This document shows positions 53,989 to 62,093 of a stretch of DNA of 64,000 bases, in pieces. Position 1 is the stretch's first letter. Each line of letters starts with the position of its first letter. The notes under the pieces were generated by a model that saw only the letters and a list, made by a program, of their open reading frames with translations, did no database searches and was not told the DNA's origin. The stretch is from Emticicia fluvialis (GTDB lineage Bacteria > Bacteroidota > Bacteroidia > Cytophagales > Spirosomataceae): positions 1-64,000 of the forward strand of contig NZ_JANUSD010000006.1 in NCBI RefSeq assembly GCF_024793945.1, written 5' to 3'. Made by a program: the position numbers and the translations under genes.

Positions 53989-55305
53989 ATGAAATTTCTT
54001 AGTTCGTCGTTAATGCTATGCCTATTTGTTTTGCAGGCCATTTGCCAGCCTTTAAATACCAATAAGCTGGATAACCTCTTCAATACACTTGCCGAGAAGA
54101 AATTGGCAATGGGTAGCCTGGCTATCAGTATAAATGGCAAAGTACAATACAAAAAAGCAATTGGTTATGCTGATATTAACAACCATATAGCTGCAAATAC
54201 GGGTACCAGATATAGAGTCGGTTCGGTATCAAAAATGTTTACTGCTGTAATGGTGTTCCAACTGATTGAAGAAAAAAAGCTCTCATTAACTGATAAACTA
54301 AGCCAATTTTATGGTGATATTCCTGATGCTGAGAATATTACGATAAGCCACTTGCTCAATCACAGAAGCGGATTGCACAGTTATACAGAAGATACCGACT
54401 ACTCTACATGGATGAGCAGCGCTCGATCGCACGCCCAGATGCTGGCAATCATCAGAAAACTAAAACCTGACTTTGCGCCCGGTACAAAAGCCTTTTATTC
54501 TAACACCAATTATTTATTGCTCAGCTATATAATTGAGCAAATAGACCAAAAGCCTTATTCAGAAGCTCTCAAGCAACGCATCACCTCAAAAACAGGCTTG
54601 AAAGACACATACTTCGGGGATTTAACTGATATCTCCAAAAATGAAAGCTATTCATATAAATATAATGAAGGAAACTGGCATCAAATAAAAGAAACAGATT
54701 TGAGTATACACAGCGGAGCAGGCTCAATCGTATCAACCCCAACAGACCTGGTCAAATTTATTGAAGCGCTTTACGAGCGCAAATTAATTGGCAGTGCAAG
54801 CCTTAATGAAATGCAAACCATGAAAGACGGCTATGGAATGGGGATGTTTCCTTTCAGTTTTGAAGACAAAACTGCCTTTGGACACAATGGGCGGATAGAA
54901 GAGTTTTATGCGGCAGTCAGGTATTTTCCTGAAGAAAAAATGGCAATGGCCTATTGCACAAATGGTATTCTTTATCCCAGAGCAGATATTCTTACAGGTA
55001 TTCAGCGTATATGCTTTAATAAGCCTTATGCTATTCCGTTTACTAATCCTACTCCATTGAGTTCGCATGATTTAGACCAGTACACAGGTATGTACACTTC
55101 AGACAACAGGGCAATAGTAGTGAATGTAGGCAAAAACCAATCAGAATTGCTTATAGAAACCAGAGGTAAAGCATTTGAGGTGCAACCCATTGGAAAACAC
55201 TACTTCATGCAGCAAGGTTTGGGTTATTTCTTTGAATTTGAACCTAAAAAAAACACACTCCTGATTAAAGAAACAGATAATATTTACTACCTGAAACGTC
55301 AATAG
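53989..55305 (+). CDS. Class C beta-lactamase-related serine hydrolase
   Basis: A 438-aa exported protein with signal peptide (SSLMLCLFVLQAICQ). The penicillin-binding fold motifs are YRVGSVSKMFTAVMV (SxxK), YSNTNYLLLSYIIEQ (YxN) and FGHNGRIEEF (HxG in place of KTG). These mark D-aminopeptidase/esterase-type members rather than true beta-lactamases. The last 100 residues form a beta-rich domain (LDQYTGMYTSDN). It is a single gene ending 88 bases before the convergent DUF2892 gene. Confidence 0.86.
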   Translation: MKFLSSSLMLCLFVLQAICQPLNTNKLDNLFNTLAEKKLAMGSLAISINGKVQYKKAIGYADINNHIAANTGTRYRVGSVSKMFTAVMVFQLIEEKKLSLTDKLSQFYGDIPDAENITISHLLNHRSGLHSYTEDTDYSTWMSSARSHAQMLAIIRKLKPDFAPGTKAFYSNTNYLLLSYIIEQIDQKPYSEALKQRITSKTGLKDTYFGDLTDISKNESYSYKYNEGNWHQIKETDLSIHSGAGSIVSTPTDLVKFIEALYERKLIGSASLNEMQTMKDGYGMGMFPFSFEDKTAFGHNGRIEEFYAAVRYFPEEKMAMAYCTNGILYPRADILTGIQRICFNKPYAIPFTNPTPLSSHDLDQYTGMYTSDNRAIVVNVGKNQSELLIETRGKAFEVQPIGKHYFMQQGLGYFFEFEPKKNTLLIKETDNIYYLKRQ

Positions 55306-55340
55306 AAATTTAATGACAACAGGAACGCTCTCATCAGCAA

Positions 55341-55379
55341 TAACAGAATCCAGTAGCACAATACCACGGGATTCTGTTA
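55341..55379. terminator. Bidirectional terminator hairpin
   Basis: TAACAGAATCC (55341-55351) and GGATTCTGTTA (55369-55379) form a perfect 11-base-pair stem with a 17-base loop between two convergent genes. There is no strong T-run, so efficiency is uncertain. Confidence 0.55.
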
Positions 55380-55392
55380 GCGGACTTCAAAA

Positions 55393-55596
55393 TTATGCCT
55401 TTTTACGGCAGGTATTTATACCGAATATTGAATAAAGCGGACAATAGTTTATCAAAGCAGTAATCAGGAAAATACCTCCTGCTACTAATGCCACTATGCC
55501 CCAAACCCCCGTTAATACTTTTGTAAAATAGAGTATCAGGGCCAGAAGTGCAACCAGGAATCTGACGATACGGTCGGTGCTGCCAATGTTTTTCAT
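55393..55596 (-). CDS. Small DUF2892 membrane protein
   Basis: A 67-aa membrane protein of two helices (RIVRFLVALLALILYFTKVL and GIVALVAGGIFLITALINYC) ending CPLYSIFGINTCRKK, the usual DUF2892 end with two cysteines. Such proteins accompany rhodanese genes and are thought to take part in sulfur transfer at the membrane. It is the last gene of a four-gene run. Confidence 0.8.
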   Translation of the reverse strand: MKNIGSTDRIVRFLVALLALILYFTKVLTGVWGIVALVAGGIFLITALINYCPLYSIFGINTCRKKA

Positions 55597-55633
55597 AGTA
55601 AAAGAGTTTAAAAATGGTATTGTACTACTGAAA

Positions 55634-55852
55634 CTAATTATCGCCGCCGGGTTTTTGCGGTTGTTTATTCAAAAAGTCTTTCAGTAAATCGCCGAAAAAG
55701 AACCCGAAATACCCCCCGATTGGAATCATGGTCTGCCACTGCGATTTAAGCGGGCAGGTACCTGTCAGGCAGCCTATTTCTTTCCAGTACAAGTAACCGC
55801 CCAGGGCGCCGATGGCTGTAAATACCCAGACAATGAATCTTTTGTTTTTCAT
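55634..55852 (-). CDS. Small membrane protein with cysteine pair (DUF6132-like)
   Basis: A 72-aa protein with two helices (FIVWVFTAIGALGGYLYW and MIPIGGYFGFFFGDLL) joined by GCLTGTCPLKS. The CxxxxC loop and length match the small proteins that occur with rhodaneses in Bacteroidota (DUF6132, from memory). The loop could carry sulfur. The gene lies 6 bases after the neighbouring DUF2892 gene. Confidence 0.7.
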   Translation of the reverse strand: MKNKRFIVWVFTAIGALGGYLYWKEIGCLTGTCPLKSQWQTMIPIGGYFGFFFGDLLKDFLNKQPQKPGGDN

Positions 55853-55858
55853 ATAATA

Positions 55859-56065
55859 TTATGTTCTGCGTCTATACCGGCGGTTATCAGGGATACTGCA
55901 GCCACCGGGGCCGCAACCAAAATTCATTACGGCCTGCACCACCAACAGCAGCCCGATAACACTGAGAAGCAACTGGTTTTCAATAAAGGCCATGATAATA
56001 ATACCCATACCAGCTACCAGCCTTATGATGCGAACGGCGTTCCAGTCTTTCAATAAAGTTTTCAT
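55859..56065 (-). CDS. Second small DUF2892 membrane protein
   Basis: A 68-aa protein with two helices (IIRLVAGMGIIIMAFIE and LLLSVIGLLLVVQAVMNF) and a cysteine-bearing end GCGPGGCSIPDNRRYRRRT. It is paired with the rhodanese gene 11 bases upstream, so the two probably work together in handling reduced sulfur. It is a paralogue of the 55393-55596 product. Confidence 0.78.
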   Translation of the reverse strand: MKTLLKDWNAVRIIRLVAGMGIIIMAFIENQLLLSVIGLLLVVQAVMNFGCGPGGCSIPDNRRYRRRT

Positions 56066-56076
56066 ATTGCCTTTGT

Positions 56077-56403
56077 TTATCGCGGATAGCTTCCTATACC
56101 ACCTGAAAGGTTGTAAACATTTTTAAAGCCCTTACCTGCCATTAAATGACAGGCCTGCGCACTTCTGGCGCCACTTCTGCAATAAAGCAGGTAAGTTTTC
56201 TGAGGGTCCAGCCCATCCAGCCGATTTTGAAAATCGCCGCTCATGATATCTGCATTAATGGCCCCTTTAATGGCCCCCTGTCTGTATTCCATGGGTGTGC
56301 GTACATCCAGCAACACAGCCTCTTTATTTTCGTTCAGCAGTTGCTTGAAGGCTTGCCCTGACACATCCTGATACTGCTTTTTGGTTTTAAAGAAATCGAA
56401 CAT
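56077..56403 (-). CDS. Single-domain rhodanese
   Basis: A 108-aa sulfurtransferase with AVLLDVRTPMEYRQGAI at the start of the fold and the active-site loop YLLYCRSGARSAQ, whose Cys carries the persulfide. It is cytoplasmic. It is the first gene of a run with three small membrane proteins and has a regulator box upstream (56463-56478). The next gene follows after 11 bases. Confidence 0.9.
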   Translation of the reverse strand: MFDFFKTKKQYQDVSGQAFKQLLNENKEAVLLDVRTPMEYRQGAIKGAINADIMSGDFQNRLDGLDPQKTYLLYCRSGARSAQACHLMAGKGFKNVYNLSGGIGSYPR

Positions 56404-56433
56404 TTTTTTGCCGTTTATAAATTAATTATAAAC

Positions 56434-56478
56434 CAAATGTCAGCAAAAAATGATACCCCTGCAGTGATTTTTATCACA
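56434..56478 (-). promoter_or_regulatory. Promoter with Crp/Fnr-type box upstream of the rhodanese gene
   Basis: A palindrome AGTGAT-TTTT-ATCACA lies at 56463-56478. Its centre is 29.5 bases from the edge of a -7-like element GACATTTG (minus strand, 56441-56434; one mismatch to TAnnTTTG). No TTTG is found at -33. Layout and spacing equal those before the MBL/rhodanese gene and before the Crp/Fnr gene itself. Confidence 0.65.
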
Positions 56479-56493
56479 CAGAGATAATTTATT

Positions 56494-57915
56494 TCAGAGC
56501 AGGGTTGTTGGACAAACATAGTCTGTTACAGCTACCCTGCCGGTTTGCTTAATTGCTGCAAAACCACCGGCCACGTCAATCAGGTTATGAAATCCGCGTG
56601 CTTTAAGAATAGAAATGGCTATCATAGACCTGTATCCTCCGGCGCAATGTACATAATAAGTATTGCCAGGGTTTACCTGAGCCATGTAATCATTCAGAAA
56701 ATCAAGCGGCATATTCTCTGCACCCAAAATATGTTCTGAGTCATACTCACTTTTCTTTCTTACGTCTATTACGGGCAAGGCTGTTATTGTATTCATTAAA
56801 TCGGCAAACTTTTCAGCGTCTACCTGCTGTACACTATCAGTCTCATGGCCTGCATTTATCCATTCCTTAACACCGCCTTTTAGGTATCCAATGCAATTAT
56901 CATATCCTACACGAGCCAATCTGGTAATGGTTTCTTCTTCTTTGCCTTCTTCTGCAACCAGTAAAACCGGCTGTTTTAAATCTTTGATTAGCGTACCAAC
57001 CCAGGATGCAAACTGCCCGTTAAGACCAATATTTACCGACCCCGGAATAAATGCCGCGGCAAATTCTGCCGCACCTCTTACATCCAGTATCAGGGCATCA
57101 GTTTCTTGTGCGGCTGCTTCAAACTCGCGCACATTTAATGCCCGCATGCCACGGCTCAACACATTGTCGAGGCTTTCGTAGCCTTTCAGGTTCATTAACA
57201 CATTAAACGGAAAATAGGCCGGAGGTGGTACAAGGCCTGTCAATAAATCTTTAATAAACTGCTCTTCAGTAAGCGACGGGTTCAGCGCGTAGTTTACCTT
57301 TTTCTGATGCCCCAGTGTATCAAAAGTGTCTTTGCTCATGTTTTTACCGCAGGCACTACCCGCACCATGGTTTGGATAAACGATGAGGTCGTCGCTTAAT
57401 GGCATTATTTTGTTTCGAAGCGAATGATACAGGTGCGAGGCCAGTTTTTCCTGTGTCAGCTCTGCTATCACATGCTGCGCCAGGTCTGGCCGGCCAACAT
57501 CATTAATAAATAGGGTATCGCCTGAAAAAAGCGCCGTCTCTTTGCCACTTTCATCAATCAGCAAATAGCATGACGACTCCATTGTATGCCCTGGCGTGTG
57601 CAGCAGTTTTATCTTTACGTTACCTAAAGTAAATACTTCGCCATCGTGGGCTACGTGTGCTTCATAGCCCGGCTTTGCCGTAGACCCGAATACAATGGTG
57701 GCTCCGGTTTTATTGGCCAGTTCAAGATGACCTGATACAAAATCGGCGTGAAAGTGGGTTTCAAAAACATATTTTATCTGGGCATTGTCTTTCATGGCCT
57801 TGCTCACATACGTATTACTGTCTCGAAGTGGGTCAATCACTGCGGCCTCACCCGCCGACTCTATGTAATAGGCTGCCTCTGCCAGGCAACCGGTGTACAT
57901 CTGTTCTATTTTCAT
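56494..57915 (-). CDS. MBL-fold persulfide dioxygenase-like protein with two rhodanese domains
   Basis: A 473-aa fusion. Residues 1-about 210 are a metallo-beta-lactamase fold of the ETHE1 kind: FETHFHADFVSGHLELA (HxHxDF rather than HxHxDH), LLHTPGHTMESSCYL, FSGDTLFINDVGRPDL. Residues about 265-360 are a rhodanese-like domain without the active-site Cys (LLVAEEGKEEE); residues about 370-470 form a second one with YYVHCAGGYRSM. It probably oxidises glutathione-like persulfides or hydrolyses related thiols. It is transcribed alone toward the rhodanese gene. Confidence 0.88.
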   Translation of the reverse strand: MKIEQMYTGCLAEAAYYIESAGEAAVIDPLRDSNTYVSKAMKDNAQIKYVFETHFHADFVSGHLELANKTGATIVFGSTAKPGYEAHVAHDGEVFTLGNVKIKLLHTPGHTMESSCYLLIDESGKETALFSGDTLFINDVGRPDLAQHVIAELTQEKLASHLYHSLRNKIMPLSDDLIVYPNHGAGSACGKNMSKDTFDTLGHQKKVNYALNPSLTEEQFIKDLLTGLVPPPAYFPFNVLMNLKGYESLDNVLSRGMRALNVREFEAAAQETDALILDVRGAAEFAAAFIPGSVNIGLNGQFASWVGTLIKDLKQPVLLVAEEGKEEETITRLARVGYDNCIGYLKGGVKEWINAGHETDSVQQVDAEKFADLMNTITALPVIDVRKKSEYDSEHILGAENMPLDFLNDYMAQVNPGNTYYVHCAGGYRSMIAISILKARGFHNLIDVAGGFAAIKQTGRVAVTDYVCPTTLL

Positions 57916-57951
57916 TGTTATTGTGTTTAAGTTTAAAATTTTAAGCTGCTA

Positions 57952-57996
57952 CAAATGTATTTGCCCGCCAATTGCTTGTCAGTAACATTTCTCACA
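57952..57996 (-). promoter_or_regulatory. Promoter with Crp/Fnr-type box upstream of the MBL/rhodanese gene
   Basis: On the minus strand a -7 element TACATTTG (57959-57952) lies 37 bases before the start. The imperfect palindrome AGTAAC-ATTT-CTCACA is at 57981-57996, centred 29.5 bases from the -7 edge, about -42 from the expected transcription start. There is no -33 TTTG, which fits activation by a bound regulator. Confidence 0.65.
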
Positions 57997-58085
57997 CTTG
58001 TAATACCTTATCTTAAAGCACCTAAAATTATGAAGCTTAAACACTACAATTAATGACGGATGTCATAACGGCACAAAACAAAAAG

Positions 58086-58114
58086 AACGGAAACCGCCAG
58101 AGGCAATTTCCGTT
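58086..58114 (-). terminator. Terminator of the Crp/Fnr gene
   Basis: AACGGAAA (58086-58093) and TTTCCGTT (58107-58114) form a perfect stem around an inner GCC/GGC pairing (58096-58098 with 58102-58104). On the minus strand it runs into TTCTTTTTGTTTTG. It lies 28 bases after the Crp/Fnr stop. Confidence 0.75.
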
Positions 58115-58141
58115 CAGAAAACTTATTCTTTAAACGGTATG

Positions 58142-58777
58142 TCAGAGTAATTCAATCCTGTTTCTGGACAGCTTTACTTTTCCGAGTTTTTCTAATTGTT
58201 TCAGCAGTCTGGACACCACCTCTCTTGACGTGGCCAGTTCATTGGCCAGCTCTTCATGGGTTATCACAAAAACCTTACAATTACAGGCTTTGGCTTTCCG
58301 TTTCAGCAGCATCAGCAGGCGGTCGTCCAGCTTATGAAAAGCTATCTGGTCAATGGTGTTCAGCAAATCTTCAAAGCGTCGCTGATAAGTCATAAAAACA
58401 AATTGCCTCCAGGAGTTATACCGGGTCATCCATTCTTCTACCTTCTCAACCGGAATGCTGATAAGGGTGGTTTCTTCATCAGTTACGGCAAGTATTTCGC
58501 TTTGCCGGTGCCCCAGACAACAGGTAAGAGACATGGCGCATGAGTCCATACCACCCAGGTAGTATAGCAAGGCCTCGCGCCCTTCTTTATCTGGCCTGAG
58601 TATTTTTACCGACCCCTTTAATATAATAGGTACAAACCTGATATAGCCGCCGGGCTGCATCAAAACATGCCCTTCTTCCAGTACAACGTAATTTCCAACC
58701 AGTGCTAATTCCTGCAACAATTCGTATTCAAATATGCCTGTAAAATTTTCCTGAAGCAATGAGATGCCGGGCTTCAT
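58142..58777 (-). CDS. Crp/Fnr-family transcription regulator of the sulfur group
   Basis: The 211-aa protein has an N-terminal cyclic-nucleotide-binding-like barrel (about 20-125) and a C-terminal winged helix with THEELANELATSREVVSRLL as recognition unit. Between barrel strands lies SCAMSLTCCLGHR with three cysteines in ten residues, plus ACNCK near 170. The ligand residues for cAMP are not obvious, so a thiol- or persulfide-based signal is more likely (inference). A matching palindrome stands before its own gene and before two sulfur genes nearby. Confidence 0.85.
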   Translation of the reverse strand: MKPGISLLQENFTGIFEYELLQELALVGNYVVLEEGHVLMQPGGYIRFVPIILKGSVKILRPDKEGREALLYYLGGMDSCAMSLTCCLGHRQSEILAVTDEETTLISIPVEKVEEWMTRYNSWRQFVFMTYQRRFEDLLNTIDQIAFHKLDDRLLMLLKRKAKACNCKVFVITHEELANELATSREVVSRLLKQLEKLGKVKLSRNRIELL

Positions 58778-58800
58778 AATAAAAGCTTTTGTTTAAACAT

Positions 58801-58846
58801 CAAAAATAGGTATATGCCTTAAATGCTTATGTAACAAATGTTACAT
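58801..58846 (-). promoter_or_regulatory. Promoter with palindromic Crp/Fnr box upstream of the regulator gene
   Basis: The palindrome ATGTAAC-AAAT-GTTACAT (58829-58846) has perfect 7-base arms. Its centre is 29.5 bases from the edge of the -7 element TATTTTTG (minus strand, 58808-58801), the same distance as in the two other boxes of the region. This indicates autoregulation. Confidence 0.7.
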
Positions 58847-59102
58847 TGTTTTAGTGGCATGCTGAAACCGGAAATTTACTTTTTAAAAATGGATATATTC
58901 ATAACACACACTTCAGGAGAGAAAAACGAACTAAATTTTACCTTGAAGGTATTGAGTAATCTGACGAAACAAGTGAGCCTGTGATAGATATGGTAGCCAT
59001 AAATTTATATTTTCAGACAACCACTGTAGGTGCCTCTGACAATTTCCATAAAAACGTTTAAGAAATAAATTTATTCAGGGCATATTATTTAAAAAAAGCA
59101 CT
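58847..59102. other. Gene-free stretch
   Basis: The 325-base gap between the amine oxidase stop and the regulator gene holds the Crp/Fnr promoter at one end; the remainder has only a 32-codon frame from the ATG at 58889, which I do not consider a gene, and no hairpin of note. Confidence 0.4.
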
Positions 59103-60446
59103 TTAAAAAGCCAGAATTTCACGTGCAACCCGCTCGCCTGAACGGATGGCGCCGTCAATGTACCCATTCCAGACATCAGCCGTTTCAGTACCAGCCCAAT
59201 GAATATGGCCTACGGGTTCTCTTAAAGCTTTGCCGACGGAGGTCCAGGCACCGGTAGGCATTAATCCGGCATAACAGCCGCGGGTAAACTCTTCTTCTGC
59301 CCAGCTATGATCAAGGTACTGAACAGGTTGCCGGGCCTTCTGCCCGTAAAACCGGGCAAAGGTATTCAGCACAGATGCTTTTCTTTCTTCGGGCGATAGT
59401 CTTGCAAAAGCTTTGGCCTGATTCCCCAGCACAAAACCCATCATAATTCCTTTACTGGCATCTTTGGGCGAGTTATCGAAAGTTACTGTCACGTAGCCAT
59501 CATTAGTAGCCGCCAAACCGTTCAGTCCATCTTCCCGCCAGAAGGGTTTGTCATATATGGCATACGTTTTCCAGACATTGCCCATTGGCATACGCTGGGT
59601 AAGCTGCTCTCTGTTAACAGGCATAAGCGGGGCGTACTGTATCCTGCCCGCAAGCATGGGTGGCAATGCCACTATAACTTTTGAAGCCGTCAGCTCAAAG
59701 CCATCGCCTTTTACGGTTACCAGTGTGCCATCCTGGCTGATGCTTCTGACGATGCTGTTTAAACGGATGTGTTCCTTAAAAGTATCTGCAAGCCGTAATG
59801 CCGGTTGCGCGGCCCCTCCTACCAGTCGTTCTTCCTGCGCCCCGTTCTTTACATTCATCAGCATATCCAAGTCCCCACCTGACCTGGTATAAAACAGCGC
59901 GTGCAGCATTGATATTTCGTTGGGGTCAGCCGCCCAGATGGCCTCTGCCGCCAGCTTAAACATAACTTTTGCCGTTTTGAACGACATCTGTTTGTCCATC
60001 CAGGCTGCCAGAGTCAGCGAGTCATAATAGTCAGCATTGGGCGTATTCCAGGGGTTTTGCAGGTCTACTGTTTTAGACAGCTTATTCATACGCTTAATGG
60101 CCATATCCAGACTTAGAAGCGCGCCTATGGGCAAGGGCGGAATTATCCCTTTATAATATTTCAGTTTATTGTTAAAGTAAAGGGTGCTTTTCCCTTCGTC
60201 AAAAGTCGGAAAAGTCTGCACGCCAAACTCCTTTGCCAGGGCATAGATTTTGTCTTGAGTGGGCCCTACCCATGCAGCGCCCAGGTCTACGTAGCTGCCG
60301 TCTTCAAAATATTGGGTATGCACCCTGCCGCCTACGCGGTCGCGGGCTTCCAGTAAAATTACTTTTTTTCCGGCTCTGAGCAGTTCGCGGGTAGCGGTTA
60401 GCCCGGCATATCCGGCACCGACAACAATGGCATCGTAGGTTTGCAT
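59103..60446 (-). CDS. FAD-dependent amine oxidase (monoamine oxidase-like)
   Basis: A 447-aa flavoenzyme. The N-terminal dinucleotide fold is VVGAGYAGLTATRELLRAG with VILLEARDRVGGRVHT, and the C-terminal FAD segment is HWAGTETADVWNGYIDGAIRSG. KVIVALPPMLAGRI and the substrate-domain sequence fit flavin monoamine oxidases. The substrate is unknown. There is no signal peptide. A 16-base palindrome lies 14 bases before the start. Confidence 0.86.
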   Translation of the reverse strand: MQTYDAIVVGAGYAGLTATRELLRAGKKVILLEARDRVGGRVHTQYFEDGSYVDLGAAWVGPTQDKIYALAKEFGVQTFPTFDEGKSTLYFNNKLKYYKGIIPPLPIGALLSLDMAIKRMNKLSKTVDLQNPWNTPNADYYDSLTLAAWMDKQMSFKTAKVMFKLAAEAIWAADPNEISMLHALFYTRSGGDLDMLMNVKNGAQEERLVGGAAQPALRLADTFKEHIRLNSIVRSISQDGTLVTVKGDGFELTASKVIVALPPMLAGRIQYAPLMPVNREQLTQRMPMGNVWKTYAIYDKPFWREDGLNGLAATNDGYVTVTFDNSPKDASKGIMMGFVLGNQAKAFARLSPEERKASVLNTFARFYGQKARQPVQYLDHSWAEEEFTRGCYAGLMPTGAWTSVGKALREPVGHIHWAGTETADVWNGYIDGAIRSGERVAREILAF

Positions 60447-60459
60447 AAGAAGGTTAAAG

Positions 60460-60475
60460 ATTAGGGAATCCTAAT
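60460..60475. promoter_or_regulatory. Palindromic operator candidate before the amine oxidase gene
   Basis: ATTAGG-GAAT-CCTAAT has perfect 6-base arms and lies 14 bases upstream of the amine oxidase start. It is in the right place for a repressor site; the binding protein is unknown. Confidence 0.4.
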
Positions 60476-60563
60476 TTGAATATTTTTTTGTAAAAAACCA
60501 ACATCTTTTATGAAAAAACTACTTTGCCTGCATCTACACTACAAAACTTAAAAAACTGAAAGT

Positions 60564-61670
60564 ATGATGCCATCTTTCCAACTCAATGTAGATAATCCAT
60601 GCCACGAGCGATGGGAATCATTTTTGCCCACCTCCACAGGTGGTTTTTGTGCTTCATGCGCTAAAAATGTAATTGATTTCAGCCAGATGTCTGAAAGCCA
60701 GGTGGTGGCTTTTTTCAGAGACCGACAAGCATCATCAGATAACGTCTGCGGGCGTTTTAGAGATGACCAGTTGAAAAAGAATTATAGAATTGAAGATTGG
60801 TTTCCTGAATGGAGCGAAGGAGGCAATCAGGTCTTATATGAGATTCCTGTAGCGAATTTACGATCTCATGCGCAAAATCAATTGATTAAATTACCACCCA
60901 TGCGGTCGGTTAAGGTGGTTCGGAACATAGCCGCCACAATCTTAACTTTCTTAATGATTGAAGACGGAATAGCCCAGAATAAGATTATTTCGGGCAGGGT
61001 TATTGATAATGAATCAGGTGAGGCTTTACCTTATGTAAACATCAGAGTAAAAGGAACCGAACAAGGAATTATGACAGACAGCAGCGGCAGTTATCAAATA
61101 TCAGCTAATGAAAAAGATACACTTATTTTCAGTTTTTTAGGTTACGAAAGTGTGATGAAGCGAGCTAATGAGAATAATAAAAATGACATAACTGCCATGA
61201 GTGCCGCAGTAATGGGTTTAGCCGAAGTTAATATTATAAGCTATAGTTCTATGGTGAAAAGAGTGATGGGTGCTGGAATCGTTCGTATCTATTGCAGTTC
61301 TGAAATAGCAGCTCCTCTCCCAAAATTTGCCTCAGAAGCAACCGTATGGGGCAATGCTGTTCAAAATGGAGAACTTACATTGGTACCGCAACTGTCAGCA
61401 TCGCCCGATTCTGCAGGAACATCTTATGAGAGGTCGGTACATGAACAATGGTTACAGCAAAACGGGTTTCAGGAAGTACAAAGCGTTCAAATATATGATA
61501 ATTCGGGCCGGGTATTTACAGAGAGTTTCTCAAAAGTATCTGACGGCATGGTTCGGGTAGATGTAAGACATGTTCCCCGAGGCTCCTATATTGTCAGAAT
61601 AGTTTACCGTAACGAAAGGAGTATTGCAGAACATGAGGTTTCAACAGTACGGATTATTATTGAGAGATAA
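60564..61670 (+). CDS. Membrane protein with carboxypeptidase-regulatory-like domain
   Basis: The 368-aa protein starts with the Bacteroidota N-terminal module NPCHERWESFLPTSTGGFCA with CAKNVIDFS and CGRFR (cysteine-bearing, about 1-70). A membrane helix lies near 130 (NIAATILTFLMIEDG), followed by a CarboxypepD_reg-like Ig fold (ISGRVIDNESGEALPYVNIR, LIFSFLGYES). The C-terminal 90 residues (SFSKVSDGMVRVDVRHVPRG) resemble a secretion-sorting beta domain. The function is unknown. I take the ATG at 60564; the next codon is also ATG. Confidence 0.72.
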   Translation: MMPSFQLNVDNPCHERWESFLPTSTGGFCASCAKNVIDFSQMSESQVVAFFRDRQASSDNVCGRFRDDQLKKNYRIEDWFPEWSEGGNQVLYEIPVANLRSHAQNQLIKLPPMRSVKVVRNIAATILTFLMIEDGIAQNKIISGRVIDNESGEALPYVNIRVKGTEQGIMTDSSGSYQISANEKDTLIFSFLGYESVMKRANENNKNDITAMSAAVMGLAEVNIISYSSMVKRVMGAGIVRIYCSSEIAAPLPKFASEATVWGNAVQNGELTLVPQLSASPDSAGTSYERSVHEQWLQQNGFQEVQSVQIYDNSGRVFTESFSKVSDGMVRVDVRHVPRGSYIVRIVYRNERSIAEHEVSTVRIIIER

Positions 61671-61959
61671 GCCAGGGCCAAATTTATGTGGCACGCCCTA
61701 AGATGCAGGCAGGCTTATGGTAGCAAATGACACGGTTAACATGGTAGTATCTTTACCCCCAGATGCAAACCAGAACAACCAATTGCTCTTCAGTTGTGGT
61801 TGGCAAGGGTAAACTTTATAAGATTTACTGTCAGGTATCAGAAACTATTTGCCTTTCTTTCCTTGAACCTGAGATTTCAGAATTTGAGTACGCATTTCCT
61901 GGCCTAATGTTGTAACCTACTGCCTACAAGCAAGAAATATTCATAAAAAACAAAACCTT
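61671..61959. other. Gene-free stretch before the fusA promoter
   Basis: Apart from the fusA promoter further downstream, I see no gene, RNA or clear hairpin between the preceding stop and 61959. Confidence 0.4.
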
Positions 61960-61991
61960 TTTGATTTTCTCAAAAAGTATTCATAATTTTG
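61960..61991 (+). promoter_or_regulatory. Promoter of fusA
   Basis: TTTG at 61960-61963 and TAATTTTG at 61984-61991 are separated by 20 bases, an exact match to the Bacteroidota promoter consensus. It leaves a leader of about 95 bases before the ATG at 62094. Confidence 0.75.
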
Positions 61992-62093
61992 CACCCCGAA
62001 ATACAATTCTAATATTAGCTTGGAATAAAAGTTTCTCAACAATATTGTCTGATAACCAGACTCTTAAAAACATTTTTTCAAAAATCTAAAAAA

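Noticed and set aside
56494..57915. Loss of a metal ligand (HxHxDF) as inactivation of the MBL domain
   Set aside because: ETHE1-type persulfide dioxygenases use a single iron, so the second-site ligand is not required.
58889..58984. Possible 32-codon peptide gene
   Set aside because: Too short, without a recognisable motif or promoter.
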